Source: Noviherbaspirillum pedocola
GTDB lineage: Bacteria; Pseudomonadota; Gammaproteobacteria; Burkholderiales; Burkholderiaceae_D
NCBI RefSeq assembly: GCF_016632335.1
Contig: NZ_JAEPBG010000003.1
Coordinates: 1 to 64,000 of the forward strand
Reading direction: 5' to 3'
DNA length: 64,000 nt
Shown one piece after another: positions 1 through 9,252 of this stretch (positions are counted from its first letter, which is position 1; each line of letters starts with the position of its first letter). A model generated the notes under the pieces. That model was not told where the DNA came from. It did no database searches and saw only the letters and a list, made by a program, of their open reading frames with translations. Both the position numbers and the translations under genes were made by a program.

Positions 1-35
1 TTTGCGATATCAATCCCTACAGGCATGAGTAACAT
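1..35 (-). CDS. IS110-family transposase, N-terminal 11 codons only (runs off window)
   Basis: Reading leftward from position 35 the frame gives MLLMPVGIDIA and then leaves the window. The VGIDIAK-type start is the hallmark of IS110-family DEDD transposases, whose first catalytic Asp lies in this motif. A GGAGG Shine-Dalgarno at 41-45 sits 5 bases before the ATG, which supports this start. Only 11 codons are visible, so the family call rests on the motif and on the position next to a damaged IS3 element. Confidence 0.55.
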   Translation of the reverse strand, partial: MLLMPVGIDIA

Positions 36-121
36 AGTGACCTCCGATGCAAAATCACGACTCCCTGACGAGCTAACTATATTCTTTCGGCCAAGGCTGA
101 CCAGGGCGGGAGGCGTTCATA
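1..121 (-). mobile_element. Left end of a probable IS110-family insertion sequence
   Basis: The 86 bases between the transposase start (35) and the point where the IS3 orfB homology stops (about 121) have no coding potential and would be the left non-coding end of the IS110 element. In IS110-group elements this region contributes to the bridge RNA. The exact element end is not resolved, because IS110 elements lack clear terminal inverted repeats. The rest of the element is outside the window. Confidence 0.45.
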
Positions 122-925
122 TCATTGCTCGAAGGCGATGGCCAAGTTACGTACCGCCGTCACGGCATCGGGCTTGGGCATGAAGGCGATGTAATCTCGC
201 TTCATCGTCTTCACGAAGCTCTCTGCCATGCCATTGCTCTGTGGGCTGCATACCGGCGTCGTCAGTGGCTTGAGGCCGAGTTCGGTAGCAAACATCCTGG
301 TGCGTTCGGCAATATAACCTGAGCCGTTATCGGTCAGCCACGCGATTTCCTCTGGCGCCTTCAGCATCGCGCCAAAGCGGTTTTCCACGGCGGCTAGCAT
401 GACATCGCGCACGACATCGCCGCTATGACCACCAGTAGTGGCGACCCAGCTCATCGCTTCCCGGTCACAGCAATCCATCGCAAACGTCACCCGCAATGGC
501 TCCCCGTTCTCGCAGCGGAACTCGAAGCCGTCCGAGCACCAGCGTTGGTTGCTTTTGGGGACGGCGACTTTGCCATCGTGCCGCCGCTGTGCCCGCGGTG
601 GTATCGGTCGGCGCTGCAGCAGGAGGTCATGCGTGCGCATGACGCGATAGACGCGCTTGGCATTGACGGCCGCCGCACCTTGGCGCTCCCGCTGGCGTCG
701 CAATAGTCCCCACACACGGCGATAACCATAGCTCGGCAAGTGCGCTATCGACGCGCGTATTTCCTCCACCAAGCCAGCATCGTCAGTCTTGCGGGCGGAG
801 CGTCCATCCTGCCAGCCGGTTGGCCGGGCCAGCTTGACTGCCACATTCGAGCGCGCCACGCCGAGGACTTCACAGACCTGCTTCACAGGTCGTCCCTTGG
901 CAATAAGGGCGAGCGCGCTAGCCAT
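122..925 (-). pseudogene. IS3-family transposase OrfB (DDE integrase), C-terminally truncated
   Basis: The protein has an N-terminal HTH-like region, then an rve integrase core with the DDE landmarks: WCSDGFEF near residue 130, WLTDNGSGY near 195 and [19 protein letters not shown] near 230. The reading frame ends right after AFEQ, whereas relatives continue with about 25 more residues beginning YNE-HPHSAL. The missing end coincides with the adjoining IS110-like sequence. In the intact element OrfB is made as an OrfAB fusion by -1 frameshifting. Transposition activity is probably lost. Confidence 0.8.
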
Positions 926-938
926 TTTCGCGACTTCA

Positions 939-1271
939 TTACCTCACGGCTTCCTTGAGAATCTCGTTCTCCATCGCTTTCTTGCCGAGAAGCCGCTGCA
1001 GCTCCTTGATTTGCTTGAGCGCGTCATTGAGTTCAGAGGCCGGCACTACTTCCTCGCCGGCGCTCACGGCTGACAGGCTGCCGTCCTGGTACAACTTGCG
1101 CCAATGGAAGAGCTGGTTTGGATTCACACCATGCTGGCGCGCCACCATCGAAACTGTCTTGCCCGGCTCAAAGCTCTCCCTGATCATCGCCAGTTTCTCG
1201 TCGGTTGACCATCGCCGCCGGCGCTCTGGTCCCGTCAATACTTCCATCACTTCTTTCTTCGTATTAGTCAT
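939..1271 (-). CDS. IS3-family transposase OrfA (HTH_Tnp_1)
   Basis: This is the short DNA-binding partner of OrfB. It has a helix-turn-helix ([20 protein letters not shown], then [14 protein letters not shown]) followed by a C-terminal leucine-rich coiled segment ([20 protein letters not shown]). The start at 1271 gives MTNTKKEV; an ATG at 1295 and another at 1247 are alternatives, and none has a strong ribosome site. It ends 13 bases before OrfB starts, the normal IS3 spacing. Confidence 0.85.
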   Translation of the reverse strand: MTNTKKEVMEVLTGPERRRRWSTDEKLAMIRESFEPGKTVSMVARQHGVNPNQLFHWRKLYQDGSLSAVSAGEEVVPASELNDALKQIKELQRLLGKKAMENEILKEAVR

Positions 1272-1544
1272 GAACATAGTCTTATGCTTACCCACTATTT
1301 TAAGTGGGACACTATGTCCGGCATTTCAGGGGGGGCGCTCCACCGACTGTCTTCTCATAAGTTAACAATCAGTCTAAGCCTACCGAAAGCTTATTGAGTG
1401 CCAGCCGTGCGCAGCGGCCGTTGTACCAATGCGGAAAACGTAAAATATATTTTTTCTAATTGTTTAATGTTCTATCACCCGTGAGCTTGATGAATATACA
1501 ATTGGGCGAACAATGTAGTACCCGGCGATAGCAGTCCTTTCCCT

Positions 1545-2015
1545 TTGCCCCCGTTAAACATGGCCGCCTTGTCTAAAGCAGTTGCTGACATCACTAATTC
1601 CGTCGACTTGACTGAACAGATGCGCCTTGGAACGTCAGGAACCGAAGCCTTTTCGATGCCGCTGACCGTAACCAGCCAAATTGATGTGGTGATATCACTT
1701 GCACAAGCTCAGCTGGAGCTGATGCAAAAGGCCGGAATGGCCGGCGCATCGATTGCTTACATGTCTTCTGCGCTGAGCATGGTTAAACCGCTGCTGGCTC
1801 AGTACATGAACATGATGAGCTTGCTCATCAAGGCAGGCGTCGAAATAAACGGCAATCCGTTTCTTGATGAAGACACGGTACTTCCCGAAATACGCAGGTT
1901 TCTGTCGAACAAGGACTTGGCTTGCATTCTTCGCGAGGCGATTCCGAGTATGCCCGAAGACCAAGTTGAAATTCTGGAGGATTTGGTTGGCGGGCACCTG
2001 CCGCGTCGTGATTGA
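1545..2015 (+). CDS. Hypothetical protein (156 aa)
   Basis: I do not recognise this protein. It starts at a TTG (1545), or at the in-frame ATG at 1560 (MAALSKAVADI). It is largely helical in appearance: hydrophobic heptads around residues 45-95 (ISLAQAQLELMQKAG, MVKPLLAQYMNMMSLLIKAG) and an acidic C-terminus. There is no signal peptide and no clear membrane segment. It stands alone between the IS3 remnant and the convergent glpK gene, behind an AT-rich upstream region. Codon use is less GC-biased than in the genes to its right, so it may be acquired. Confidence 0.5.
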   Translation: MPPLNMAALSKAVADITNSVDLTEQMRLGTSGTEAFSMPLTVTSQIDVVISLAQAQLELMQKAGMAGASIAYMSSALSMVKPLLAQYMNMMSLLIKAGVEINGNPFLDEDTVLPEIRRFLSNKDLACILREAIPSMPEDQVEILEDLVGGHLPRRD

Positions 2016-2058
2016 GCGACAGGCGTGCAGGGAGTCCGAGATACTGTCTCCCTTGCGC

Positions 2059-3552
2059 CTATGCCCAAGCCCGTGCACGTTCAACCGCGCGGCGCCACTG
2101 TCCCAATCGTTCTTCCCGTTCTTGTACGCCCATATTTGGTAGAAACTTGCGTTCGACGTGCCACTGCGACGTAACCTCTTCCTCAGATTCCCAGAACTTC
2201 ACAGCAAGTCCGGCCAGGTACGCCGCCCCCAAAGCCGTAGTCTCGGTGACGGTCGGTCTGATCACCGGAACACCCAGCACATCTGCCTGGAACTGCATTA
2301 GCAAGTCATTACGTGAAGCGCCGCCGTCCACGCGCAACTCCTGTAAAGCGATTCCCGAGTCCTGCTGCATTGCCTGAAGAATGTCTGCCGTCTGGTAGGC
2401 AATGCTCGCCAATGCGGCGCGCGCAATGTGCGCCTTGGTCGTGCCTCGGCTCATGCCCAGGATCGTGCCGCGCGCATAGGGATCCCAGTATGGAGCGCCA
2501 AGACCAGCAAAGGCTGGGACGAACATTACCCCGCCGGTATCCGGCACACTCGCTGCAAGTGGCTCAATTTCCGAGGAGTGCTGGATGATGCCGAGTTGAT
2601 CACGCAGCCATTGCACCGTCGCGCCAGCCATGAAGACACTGCCTTCAAGCATGTAATCGGTGCGGCAGTCATGCCCTTCGCCCCATGTCCAGCCTATGGT
2701 CGTAACCAGTTGGTGATGAGAAGTGATCGGCGTGCGCCCCGTATTCATCAGCATGAAGCAACCGGTGCCATAGGTGTTTTTCGCCATCCCGGGTTTCAGG
2801 CAGGCCTGGCCGAAGGTTGCCGCTTGCTGATCTCCGGCGATGCCCGCGACTGGCAGCGGTCGACCAAACAACTCGGGCCGTGTCGTCCCGACGGTTCCGC
2901 TACCTGGCACAACTCTGGCCAGCACCGAGCGCGGAATATCGAGAATGCCAAGCAGTTCATCATCCCAGTCCAGCGCATGAATATTGAACAACAGCGTGCG
3001 CGAGGCATTGCTGCTGTCGGTTACATGAATGCCGCAAAGCTTGTAGGTCAGCCAGCTGTCTACCGTGCCAAAAGCGAGCTCACCACGCTCGGCACGCTGC
3101 CGTGCGCCGGGCACATTGTCCAGCAGCCACTTCAGCTTGGTGCCGGAAAAATACGCGTCCAGCACCAGCCCGGTCTTGCGCTGGAACACCTCAGCATGAC
3201 CTGCCTCGCGCAGGGCATCGCAAATATGCGCGGTACGCCGGTCCTGCCAGACGATTGCATTGGCAAGCGGCTCACCGGTCGCACGGTCCCACAGCACCGT
3301 GGTTTCCCGCTGGTTGGCAATGCCAATGGCAGCGATATCCGAGGCCGATGCGCCGCTTTCACGCAAGACCTGGCAGGCGACTTCATATTGCGAGCGCCAG
3401 ATATCCTCCGGGTCATGCTCCACCCAGCCGGGCTCGGGAAAGTGCTGCGGGAATTCCTGCTGCGCGCATGCATGCACGCGCCCGGCGCGGTCGAAAAGTA
3501 TGGCGCGTGAACTGGTCGTGCCCTGGTCCAGCGCGAGTACATAACGGCTCAT
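2059..3552 (-). CDS. glpK: Glycerol kinase
   Basis: Phosphorylates glycerol to sn-glycerol 3-phosphate with ATP in the cytoplasm. The 497-residue length matches the family. FGGY-kinase landmarks are present in order: [16 protein letters not shown] at the N-terminus (phosphate 1 loop), [34 protein letters not shown] near residue 260, and [20 protein letters not shown] near 400. The start at 3552 ([11 protein letters not shown]) is chosen over the longer frame from 3648 because a GAGGAG ribosome site lies just upstream. It sits 35 bases after the SMP-30 gene on the same strand, suggesting co-transcription. Confidence 0.96.
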   Translation of the reverse strand: MSRYVLALDQGTTSSRAILFDRAGRVHACAQQEFPQHFPEPGWVEHDPEDIWRSQYEVACQVLRESGASASDIAAIGIANQRETTVLWDRATGEPLANAIVWQDRRTAHICDALREAGHAEVFQRKTGLVLDAYFSGTKLKWLLDNVPGARQRAERGELAFGTVDSWLTYKLCGIHVTDSSNASRTLLFNIHALDWDDELLGILDIPRSVLARVVPGSGTVGTTRPELFGRPLPVAGIAGDQQAATFGQACLKPGMAKNTYGTGCFMLMNTGRTPITSHHQLVTTIGWTWGEGHDCRTDYMLEGSVFMAGATVQWLRDQLGIIQHSSEIEPLAASVPDTGGVMFVPAFAGLGAPYWDPYARGTILGMSRGTTKAHIARAALASIAYQTADILQAMQQDSGIALQELRVDGGASRNDLLMQFQADVLGVPVIRPTVTETTALGAAYLAGLAVKFWESEEEVTSQWHVERKFLPNMGVQEREERLGQWRRAVERARAWA

Positions 3553-3587
3553 TGCGATGCGTCTCCTCGTTGTTGTGTGGTATTTCC

Positions 3588-4478
3588 TTATGCCCGATAT
3601 GGATTGGCGTTCCGCCCCGGTACATCGACTTCCATCGACAGCACGCACCCGGACAAGGGGAAAGCCGCGATCTCTTCATCAGGGCGCTTCGCGCGCACAC
3701 TGGTGATGTACAGCGTTCGCAGATCCGGTCCGCCAAACGTCGGCATCGTCGGGCACCGCAGCGGAAGGCGGATCTCGCGCAGAATGTCCCCGGCCGGAGA
3801 AAGCTTCAGCAGGCGCGCTCCTTCATACATCGCGCACCAGTAATTGCCTTCGCTGTCGACTGCGGCGCCATCGGGACGTCCGCCATAGTCGGCATTGCGC
3901 TCGCTCGAGAACTGGCGCAGCAGCTTGCCGGTGCCAACGCTGCCGCTGGCGAGATCGAATTCATAAGCCGTGATGCGATGCGATGTCGTGTCGGCATGAT
4001 ACAGAGTCGCATTGTCGGGGCTGAAGGCCAGGCCGTTTGATACCGTGGCGCGCACGCCGCTGTCGCGCAAGGCGCCGTGCTCGAGCGCATACAGCGCCGC
4101 ATTCGGCTGATCGCGCGGTTCATAGATGGTGCCGATCCAGAAGCGTCCAGCCGCATCGCAGCCGCCGTCATTGAAGCGTTCCCGCGCCGGGTCGTAGGGC
4201 GGGGCGGCGATTGCGGTGAGCTTGCCGTTGCCGGTGTCGAGATGGCTGATGCCGGTGCGTAGCGCCACGATCATGCCGCCTGTGGCGTTCCACGCAATGC
4301 AGCCCGGCTCGGCCGGCATCCTCCATTGCCGGTGTTCGCCGCTGGCTGGATCCAGGCAGTGCACGGCGTGTCCTTCGATATCGACCCAGTAGAGCCGCTG
4401 CTCTTCCGGATGCCAGAGCGGCGATTCGCCGAGCTGCATTGGCACATCAAAGGCTGGCTTGGGTTCAAACAGGGACAT
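3588..4478 (-). CDS. SMP-30/gluconolactonase/LRE family protein
   Basis: A six-bladed beta-propeller lactonase of the SMP-30 (regucalcin/gluconolactonase) family, 296 aa, predicted cytoplasmic. Typical motifs are [19 protein letters not shown] at the start (metal-ligand Glu), [17 protein letters not shown] in the middle (Asn/Asp ligands), [19 protein letters not shown] and [16 protein letters not shown]. The family hydrolyses sugar lactones with a divalent metal; the substrate here cannot be told. An AAGGAG site lies 6 bases before the ATG. It precedes glpK and may form a small carbohydrate operon with it. Confidence 0.92.
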   Translation of the reverse strand: MSLFEPKPAFDVPMQLGESPLWHPEEQRLYWVDIEGHAVHCLDPASGEHRQWRMPAEPGCIAWNATGGMIVALRTGISHLDTGNGKLTAIAAPPYDPARERFNDGGCDAAGRFWIGTIYEPRDQPNAALYALEHGALRDSGVRATVSNGLAFSPDNATLYHADTTSHRITAYEFDLASGSVGTGKLLRQFSSERNADYGGRPDGAAVDSEGNYWCAMYEGARLLKLSPAGDILREIRLPLRCPTMPTFGGPDLRTLYITSVRAKRPDEEIAAFPLSGCVLSMEVDVPGRNANPYRA

Positions 4479-4540
4479 GGACAGCTCCTTGACGATGGGA
4501 AGGGGGAATTATCAATGATGGCAGGCCGCAGCGCATTGGC

Positions 4541-4675
4541 ATGACGCGAATCGCCGCTTTGCGCGTCGGTGTATGCTTGGGCCTTTGCATCGAGCGCCCG
4601 GGCAGCCCGCGCATGACGGACCAGCTCAAGCATTATCTCGCCCCGAGCGCCTATCCCGACAAGGAGTACAGATGA
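4541..4675 (+). CDS. Possible short leader ORF before the ABC transporter (44 aa)
   Basis: An open frame from ATG 4541 (internal ATG at 4613) ends at TGA 4673-4675 and overlaps the ABC transporter start by ATGA. The peptide end reads LAPSAYPDKEYR. No strong ribosome site is seen for either ATG, and the last codons double as the AAGGAG site of the transporter gene. It could be a translated leader coupled to the transporter, or chance. I cannot assign a function. Confidence 0.25.
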   Translation: MTRIAALRVGVCLGLCIERPGSPRMTDQLKHYLAPSAYPDKEYR

Positions 4676-6483
4676 CAATGGCGAACAGCCAAGTGGAGCA
4701 GCGCAGCGACTGGCGCGCGGTATGGCGCCTGATCAAGCCCTACTGGGTTTCCGAGGAACGATGGAAGGCAATTGGCCTGCTGGCCACGGTGGTCGGACTC
4801 GCGCTCGGCATGGTGTATGTGAACGTGCTGCTGAACCAGTGGAATCGCGATTTCTACAATGCGCTGGAAAACAAGGACTTCGCCGCCTTCCGCGCGCAGC
4901 TGTGGCGCTTTTCCTATCTCGCATTCATCTATATCGCGGTGGCGATTTACAAGATCTATCTGACACAGGCGCTGGAAATTCGCTGGCGCGCCTGGATGAC
5001 GAGCCAGTACATGAACGACTGGCTCGCCGGCCAGGCTTATTACCGCATCGAGCAGTCGGCCCGCGCGGACAATCCCGACCAGCGCATTGCAGAAGATCTC
5101 AAGTACCTGACCAGCGGCACGCTCACCCTATCGCTCGGTCTGCTATCCAGCGTGGTGACCCTGGTGTCCTTCATCGGCATCCTGTGGGCAGTCAGCGGGC
5201 CGATCAGCTTCATGCTCTTCGGCCACGAGCGCGAGATACCGGGATACATGGTCTGGTTCGCGCTGGCTTACGCCGGCATAGGTTCGCTGCTGGTGGCATG
5301 GATAGGCAAGCCCCTGATCGGGCAAAACTTCATGCAGCAGCGCTTCGAAGCCGATTTCCGTTTCGGCCTGATCCGCATACGCGAGAACGCGGAATCGGTT
5401 GCGCTGTACCGAGGCGAAGCGCAGGAGCATGCCTATTTGAACAGCCGCTTCACGCGCATCCGCGAAAACTGGTGGGACATCATGCGCACTACGAAGCGCT
5501 TGAACGTCGCCTCTACCTTTTATGAGCAGTTCGCGCTGATCTTCCCATTTCTCGTCGGCGCGCCGCGCTATTTCGGCGGTGCGATCAAGCTCGGCGGGCT
5601 GATGCAGATTGCCTCGGCCTTCGGCCAGGTGCAGTCGGCGCTGTCCTGGTTCATCGGCGCCTTCACTTCGCTGGCGGAATGGAAGGCCAGCGTCAACCGG
5701 CTCGCGGGCTTCCATGCCACGGTGGATGCGGCGCGCGCGATCGAGTCCGGCATTCGCGTCGAGCGCAATGGCGTTGCAGCGCTGCGCATCGAAAGCCTGT
5801 CGCTGTCGCTGCCAGGCGGCGCCACGCTGAATCAGCCGCTGTCGGCGGCGATCGAGAGCGGGCAGCGCATCCTGGTCGCCGGTCCTTCGGGTTGCGGCAA
5901 GTCGACGCTGTTTCGCGCCATCGCCGGCATCTGGCCCTACGGCGATGGCGAGGTCGAGATTCCGCAGTCGAGCAGCCTGCTGTTCCTGCCGCAGCGCAGT
6001 TATCTGCCGATAGGCACGCTGCGTGCCGCGCTGACCTATCCGGCTGCGGAAGATGCGTATGCGAATGAAGACATCATTGCCCGCCTGGATGCATGCCGGC
6101 TGACACATCTGGCGCCGAGGCTGGATGAGGTCGACAACTGGAGCCAGCGGCTGTCGCCGGGCGAGCAGCAGCGGCTGGCCTTCGTGCGGGTGCTGCTGAT
6201 CAGGCCCGACATGGTGTTCCTCGACGAAGCCAGCAGCGCGCTCGACAGCGAAACCGAGGCGGCAATGTATCGCCTGCTGACCGAGGAATTGCCCGATGCC
6301 GCGATCATCAGCATCGCGCACCGGGAAAAGGTGGCGCAGTACCACGACGAGCGCTGGCAGTTTGTGCCGGATGCCGACGATCGCGATGCGCTACACAATG
6401 GCCCGCGCTACCGGATCGCGTTCTCCGGCATCGGTGCGCCGGTCGAGGCGGCCAGCCAGCTTTCCGCGAGCCGCACCCAGTAA
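4672..6483 (+). CDS. SbmA/BacA- and YddA-like ABC transporter, fused permease and ATPase
   Basis: A 603-residue half-transporter. The N-terminal about 330 residues form an SbmA/BacA-type membrane domain (ABC_membrane_2) with several hydrophobic segments and the characteristic NRDFYNALENKDF. The C-terminal ATPase has Walker A GPSGCGKST near residue 403, signature LSPGEQQR near 493 and Walker B MVFLDEASSALD near 513. Relatives (E. coli YddA, Mycobacterium Rv1819c) move peptides, cobalamin or other hydrophilic compounds across the inner membrane; direction and substrate are unknown here. The start at 4672 is set by AAGGAG 5 bases upstream. Its 3' end overlaps the convergent M20 gene by 76 bp. 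Confidence 0.9.
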   Translation: MTMANSQVEQRSDWRAVWRLIKPYWVSEERWKAIGLLATVVGLALGMVYVNVLLNQWNRDFYNALENKDFAAFRAQLWRFSYLAFIYIAVAIYKIYLTQALEIRWRAWMTSQYMNDWLAGQAYYRIEQSARADNPDQRIAEDLKYLTSGTLTLSLGLLSSVVTLVSFIGILWAVSGPISFMLFGHEREIPGYMVWFALAYAGIGSLLVAWIGKPLIGQNFMQQRFEADFRFGLIRIRENAESVALYRGEAQEHAYLNSRFTRIRENWWDIMRTTKRLNVASTFYEQFALIFPFLVGAPRYFGGAIKLGGLMQIASAFGQVQSALSWFIGAFTSLAEWKASVNRLAGFHATVDAARAIESGIRVERNGVAALRIESLSLSLPGGATLNQPLSAAIESGQRILVAGPSGCGKSTLFRAIAGIWPYGDGEVEIPQSSSLLFLPQRSYLPIGTLRAALTYPAAEDAYANEDIIARLDACRLTHLAPRLDEVDNWSQRLSPGEQQRLAFVRVLLIRPDMVFLDEASSALDSETEAAMYRLLTEELPDAAIISIAHREKVAQYHDERWQFVPDADDRDALHNGPRYRIAFSGIGAPVEAASQLSASRTQ

Positions 6484-7634
6484 GTCGCGCCGATGGGCAA
6501 CAGCTCGTCGTTGAAGTCGTAGCTGGGGTTGTGCAGATTGCATGGCCCCAACCCATGCCCGGCCGAGCGGTGGTCGCCTTCGCCGTTACCGATGAAGACA
6601 TAGCAGCCGGGCTTTTCCTGCAGGAAGAACGCGAAATCCTCCGCGCCCATGCTCGGCTCGATGCCGACGTGTACACGCCCGTCGCCGACGATGGAGCGCA
6701 TCACATCAACCGCAAACTCGGTTTCCTTCGCATGGTTGAGCAGCGGCGGATAGTTACGCTTGAAGTCGAACCGGATCTCGGCATCGAAAGCCGCCGCCGT
6801 GTGCTCGGCGATGTCGCGCATGCGCTGCTCGATCAGATCGAGCACCGGAAGATTGAAGGTGCGCACGGTGCCGACCAGTTTCGCTTCCTCGGGGATGATG
6901 TTGGTCGTCGTGCCGGCATGGATCTGCGTCACCGACAGCACCGCTGCATCGAGCGGATTGCGGTTGCGGCTGATGATGGTTTGCCAGGCCTGGACGATCT
7001 GTATCGCCGCCATCACCGGATCGATCGACCGATGCGGCTGCGCCGCATGCGATCCCTTGCCATGGACCGTCACCTCGAATTCATTCGACGAGGCCATCAT
7101 CGCGCCGGCGGTCACGCCGAACACGCCGGCCGGCATGCCGGGCCAGTTATGCATGCCGAAGATGGCATCCATCGGGAAGTCCCGGAACAAGCCATCGTCC
7201 ATCATGCGGGCTGCGCCGCCGCCGCCTTCTTCGGCCGGCTGAAAGATCAGGTAGACGGTGCCGTCGAAGTGACGATGTTTCGCGAGGTAGTGCGCCGCGC
7301 CGAGCAACATCGCGACGTGACCGTCGTGACCGCAGGCATGCATCTTTCCGGCGTGGCGCGAAGCGTGGGGAAAGGCGTTGACCTCTTGCAGTGGCAGCGC
7401 GTCCATGTCCGCGCGCAATCCGATGGCACGTCGGCTGTCGCCGTTGCGGATCATGCCGACCACGCCGGTGCCGCCCATGCCGCGCACGATCGGTATGCCC
7501 CACTCGGTGAGCTTCGCCGCCACCACGTCCGCGGTCCGGTGCTCTTCGAAGCACAGCTCGGGGTGGGCATGAATGTCGCGGCGGATCTGTCTCAGTTCGG
7601 CATGGAATTCGATAATGGGATCGAGCAGTTGCAT
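6408..7634 (-). CDS. M20 family metallo-amidohydrolase (hippurate/IAA-amino acid hydrolase type)
   Basis: A 408-residue cytoplasmic zinc amidohydrolase of peptidase family M20D. It opens with RRDIHAHPELCFEEHRT, and carries the metal site MHACGHDGHVAMLLGAA near residue 100, PAEEGGGGA near 135 with the catalytic Glu, and a dimerisation insert (NEFEVTVHGKGSHAAQPHRS) near 185. SMGAEDFAFFLQEKPG near 360 gives the C-terminal ligand region. The family removes acyl or aroyl groups from amino acids. The start at 7634 is backed by AGGAG 6 bases upstream, rejecting the longer frame that begins at 7991. Confidence 0.92.
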   Translation of the reverse strand: MQLLDPIIEFHAELRQIRRDIHAHPELCFEEHRTADVVAAKLTEWGIPIVRGMGGTGVVGMIRNGDSRRAIGLRADMDALPLQEVNAFPHASRHAGKMHACGHDGHVAMLLGAAHYLAKHRHFDGTVYLIFQPAEEGGGGAARMMDDGLFRDFPMDAIFGMHNWPGMPAGVFGVTAGAMMASSNEFEVTVHGKGSHAAQPHRSIDPVMAAIQIVQAWQTIISRNRNPLDAAVLSVTQIHAGTTTNIIPEEAKLVGTVRTFNLPVLDLIEQRMRDIAEHTAAAFDAEIRFDFKRNYPPLLNHAKETEFAVDVMRSIVGDGRVHVGIEPSMGAEDFAFFLQEKPGCYVFIGNGEGDHRSAGHGLGPCNLHNPSYDFNDELLPIGATYWVRLAESWLAASTGAPMPENAIR

Positions 7635-7977
7635 GGTTGTCTCCTCTGTATTCTGCGGACGGCGCGACATGCGCTGCATCTGTCCGAGCGCAAAGCATAG
7701 CGCATTTGCCGAGATGGCAATCATGGGGGCCCCAGCGCAGCTAACGATTGGAAAAGGCAACCAGGGCTGACCATGCCGCGGCCGTTTTTCCATGTCGCGC
7801 GAAAAGGATTTTGCAGTACGATGGATGCCCGGTTGCCTGCCATGTTTGCGGCGCCGTGCGTATCCAAGGCGGCGCAGACCGCTTTCCCAATATCTCCATT
7901 CATGCAGGGACCAGCCGGTTCTCAGGGCGCGGTGAATGGATGCCATGGTCCCGCAGCAGAAGGACAGGATAGCAACC

Positions 7978-9075
7978 ATGAAGAAAAACATCCGTATTGC
8001 GTTGTTGGCCGGAGCCGCCGCGCTTGCCGCGATGACGGGCGGCTGCGCGCAGATGGGGTACTACCTGCAGGCTGCCCAGGGACAATATGCATTGCTGGCG
8101 CAGGCCAGGCCGATCGACGACTGGCTTGCCGATCCCGCGACCGGCGACACCTTGAAGACCAAGCTATCCCAGGTGCGCGCGATCCGCCGCTTCGCCGCCG
8201 AGGAACTCGGGCTGCCGAACAATGGCAGCTACAAGAACTATGCCGATCTGCAGCGGCCCTACGTGGTATGGAATGTCGTTGCCGCGCCGCGGCTGTCGCT
8301 GGAGCCGACGCAGTGGTGCTTTCCGATAGCGGGTTGCGTGAACTACCGCGGCTATTACCACAAGGAAGATGCGCAAGCCTTCGCCCGGCAGTTGCGCAAC
8401 GAAGGCCTGGATGTGCAAGTCGCCGGAGTGCCGGCGTATTCCACGCTGGGCTGGTTCGACGACCCGGTGCTGTCCACCTTCATCAAGTATCCGGAGGGCG
8501 AGCTGGCCCGCCTGGTATTCCACGAGCTGGCGCATCAGGTGGCCTATGCCAAGGGCGATTCGCAGTTCAATGAATCGTTCGCGGTTGCCGTCGAGGAAGT
8601 CGGCGTCGAGCGCTGGATGGCGAAGTTCGGCGACGACAAGATGCGCCGCGCCTACACGGAATACGAGGGCCGCAAGCAGGATTTCCTGGATTTGCTGCTG
8701 AAGCATCGCGAGGAGTTGAAGGCCAATTACGCCAGCGACGCCAGCGACGAGGAAAAGCTGCGTCGCAAGGCAGAAATCTTTCAGGCGCTGCAGGACGATT
8801 ACCAGATCTTGAAGCGCAAATGGGGCGGATATGCCGGCTATGACCGCTGGTTCGCCGAGCCGCTGTCGAATGCGCATCTGGCCGCGGTAGCGACCTATCA
8901 TGACTTCGTGCCGGGCTTTCGCGCGCTGCTGCAGCAGGAAGGCAGCCTTCCCGCCTTTTATGCCGCGGTCAAGCGCATGGCAAGGGAAGACAAGAGCGAG
9001 CGCGACCAGCAGCTCGCGCTGCTCGGCGAGCCGGCCCATCTGGCGCAGGACGGGATGACGCGGCGCAATCCCTGA
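7978..9075 (+). CDS. Putative lipoprotein aminopeptidase (COG4324 type)
   Basis: A 365-residue exported lipoprotein: charged start MKKNIR, hydrophobic stretch, then a lipobox ending TGGC with the acylated Cys at about residue 22. The zinc protease motif HELAHQ lies near residue 182 and is followed by NESFAVAVEE, supplying the second Glu. This arrangement matches the predicted aminopeptidase family Pfam Aminopep (PF10023). The start at 7978 is preferred because it begins the signal peptide directly; an in-frame ATG at 7936 would add 14 hydrophilic residues in front. It probably acts in the periplasm or on the outer membrane inner leaflet. Confidence 0.85.
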   Translation: MKKNIRIALLAGAAALAAMTGGCAQMGYYLQAAQGQYALLAQARPIDDWLADPATGDTLKTKLSQVRAIRRFAAEELGLPNNGSYKNYADLQRPYVVWNVVAAPRLSLEPTQWCFPIAGCVNYRGYYHKEDAQAFARQLRNEGLDVQVAGVPAYSTLGWFDDPVLSTFIKYPEGELARLVFHELAHQVAYAKGDSQFNESFAVAVEEVGVERWMAKFGDDKMRRAYTEYEGRKQDFLDLLLKHREELKANYASDASDEEKLRRKAEIFQALQDDYQILKRKWGGYAGYDRWFAEPLSNAHLAAVATYHDFVPGFRALLQQEGSLPAFYAAVKRMAREDKSERDQQLALLGEPAHLAQDGMTRRNP

Positions 9076-9252
9076 TGACGCCCAGCGGGATCGGGAAAAA
9101 GGGTCTAGAAGAGTTGCTCCAATCCGCCTTCGAAAGCTTGCCGCCACCATCCGTGGTCATTAGCATCACGACTGGCCAGCGGCCGCGGAATTTGCCGGCC
9201 AACATGCGGGCAGACCGGCATGCCCATCACAAGACATAAAGCGAGGCGCACC

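Larger units (their letters stand above)
122..1342 (-). mobile_element. IS3-family (IS2-like) insertion sequence, 3' end missing
   Basis: OrfA (about 939-1271) and OrfB (122-925) lie in the usual IS3 order on the minus strand. The upstream end is placed at 1342, where the minus strand begins TGGAGCGCCCCCC and shortly after reads TGCCGGACA and CCCACTTAA. This layout resembles the IS2-type terminal repeat (inference from memory of IS2). No matching right inverted repeat is found below 122, and OrfB stops early. The element is therefore truncated and probably cannot move by itself. Confidence 0.7.

Noticed and set aside
2428..3510. 360-codon open frame opposite glpK
   Set aside because: It is a shadow of the GC-rich glpK gene; its translation has no recognisable domain and unnatural composition.
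5143..6345. 400-codon open frame opposite the SbmA-like ABC gene
   Set aside because: Antisense shadow of a well-supported gene, rich in Arg, Gln and His as expected for such frames.
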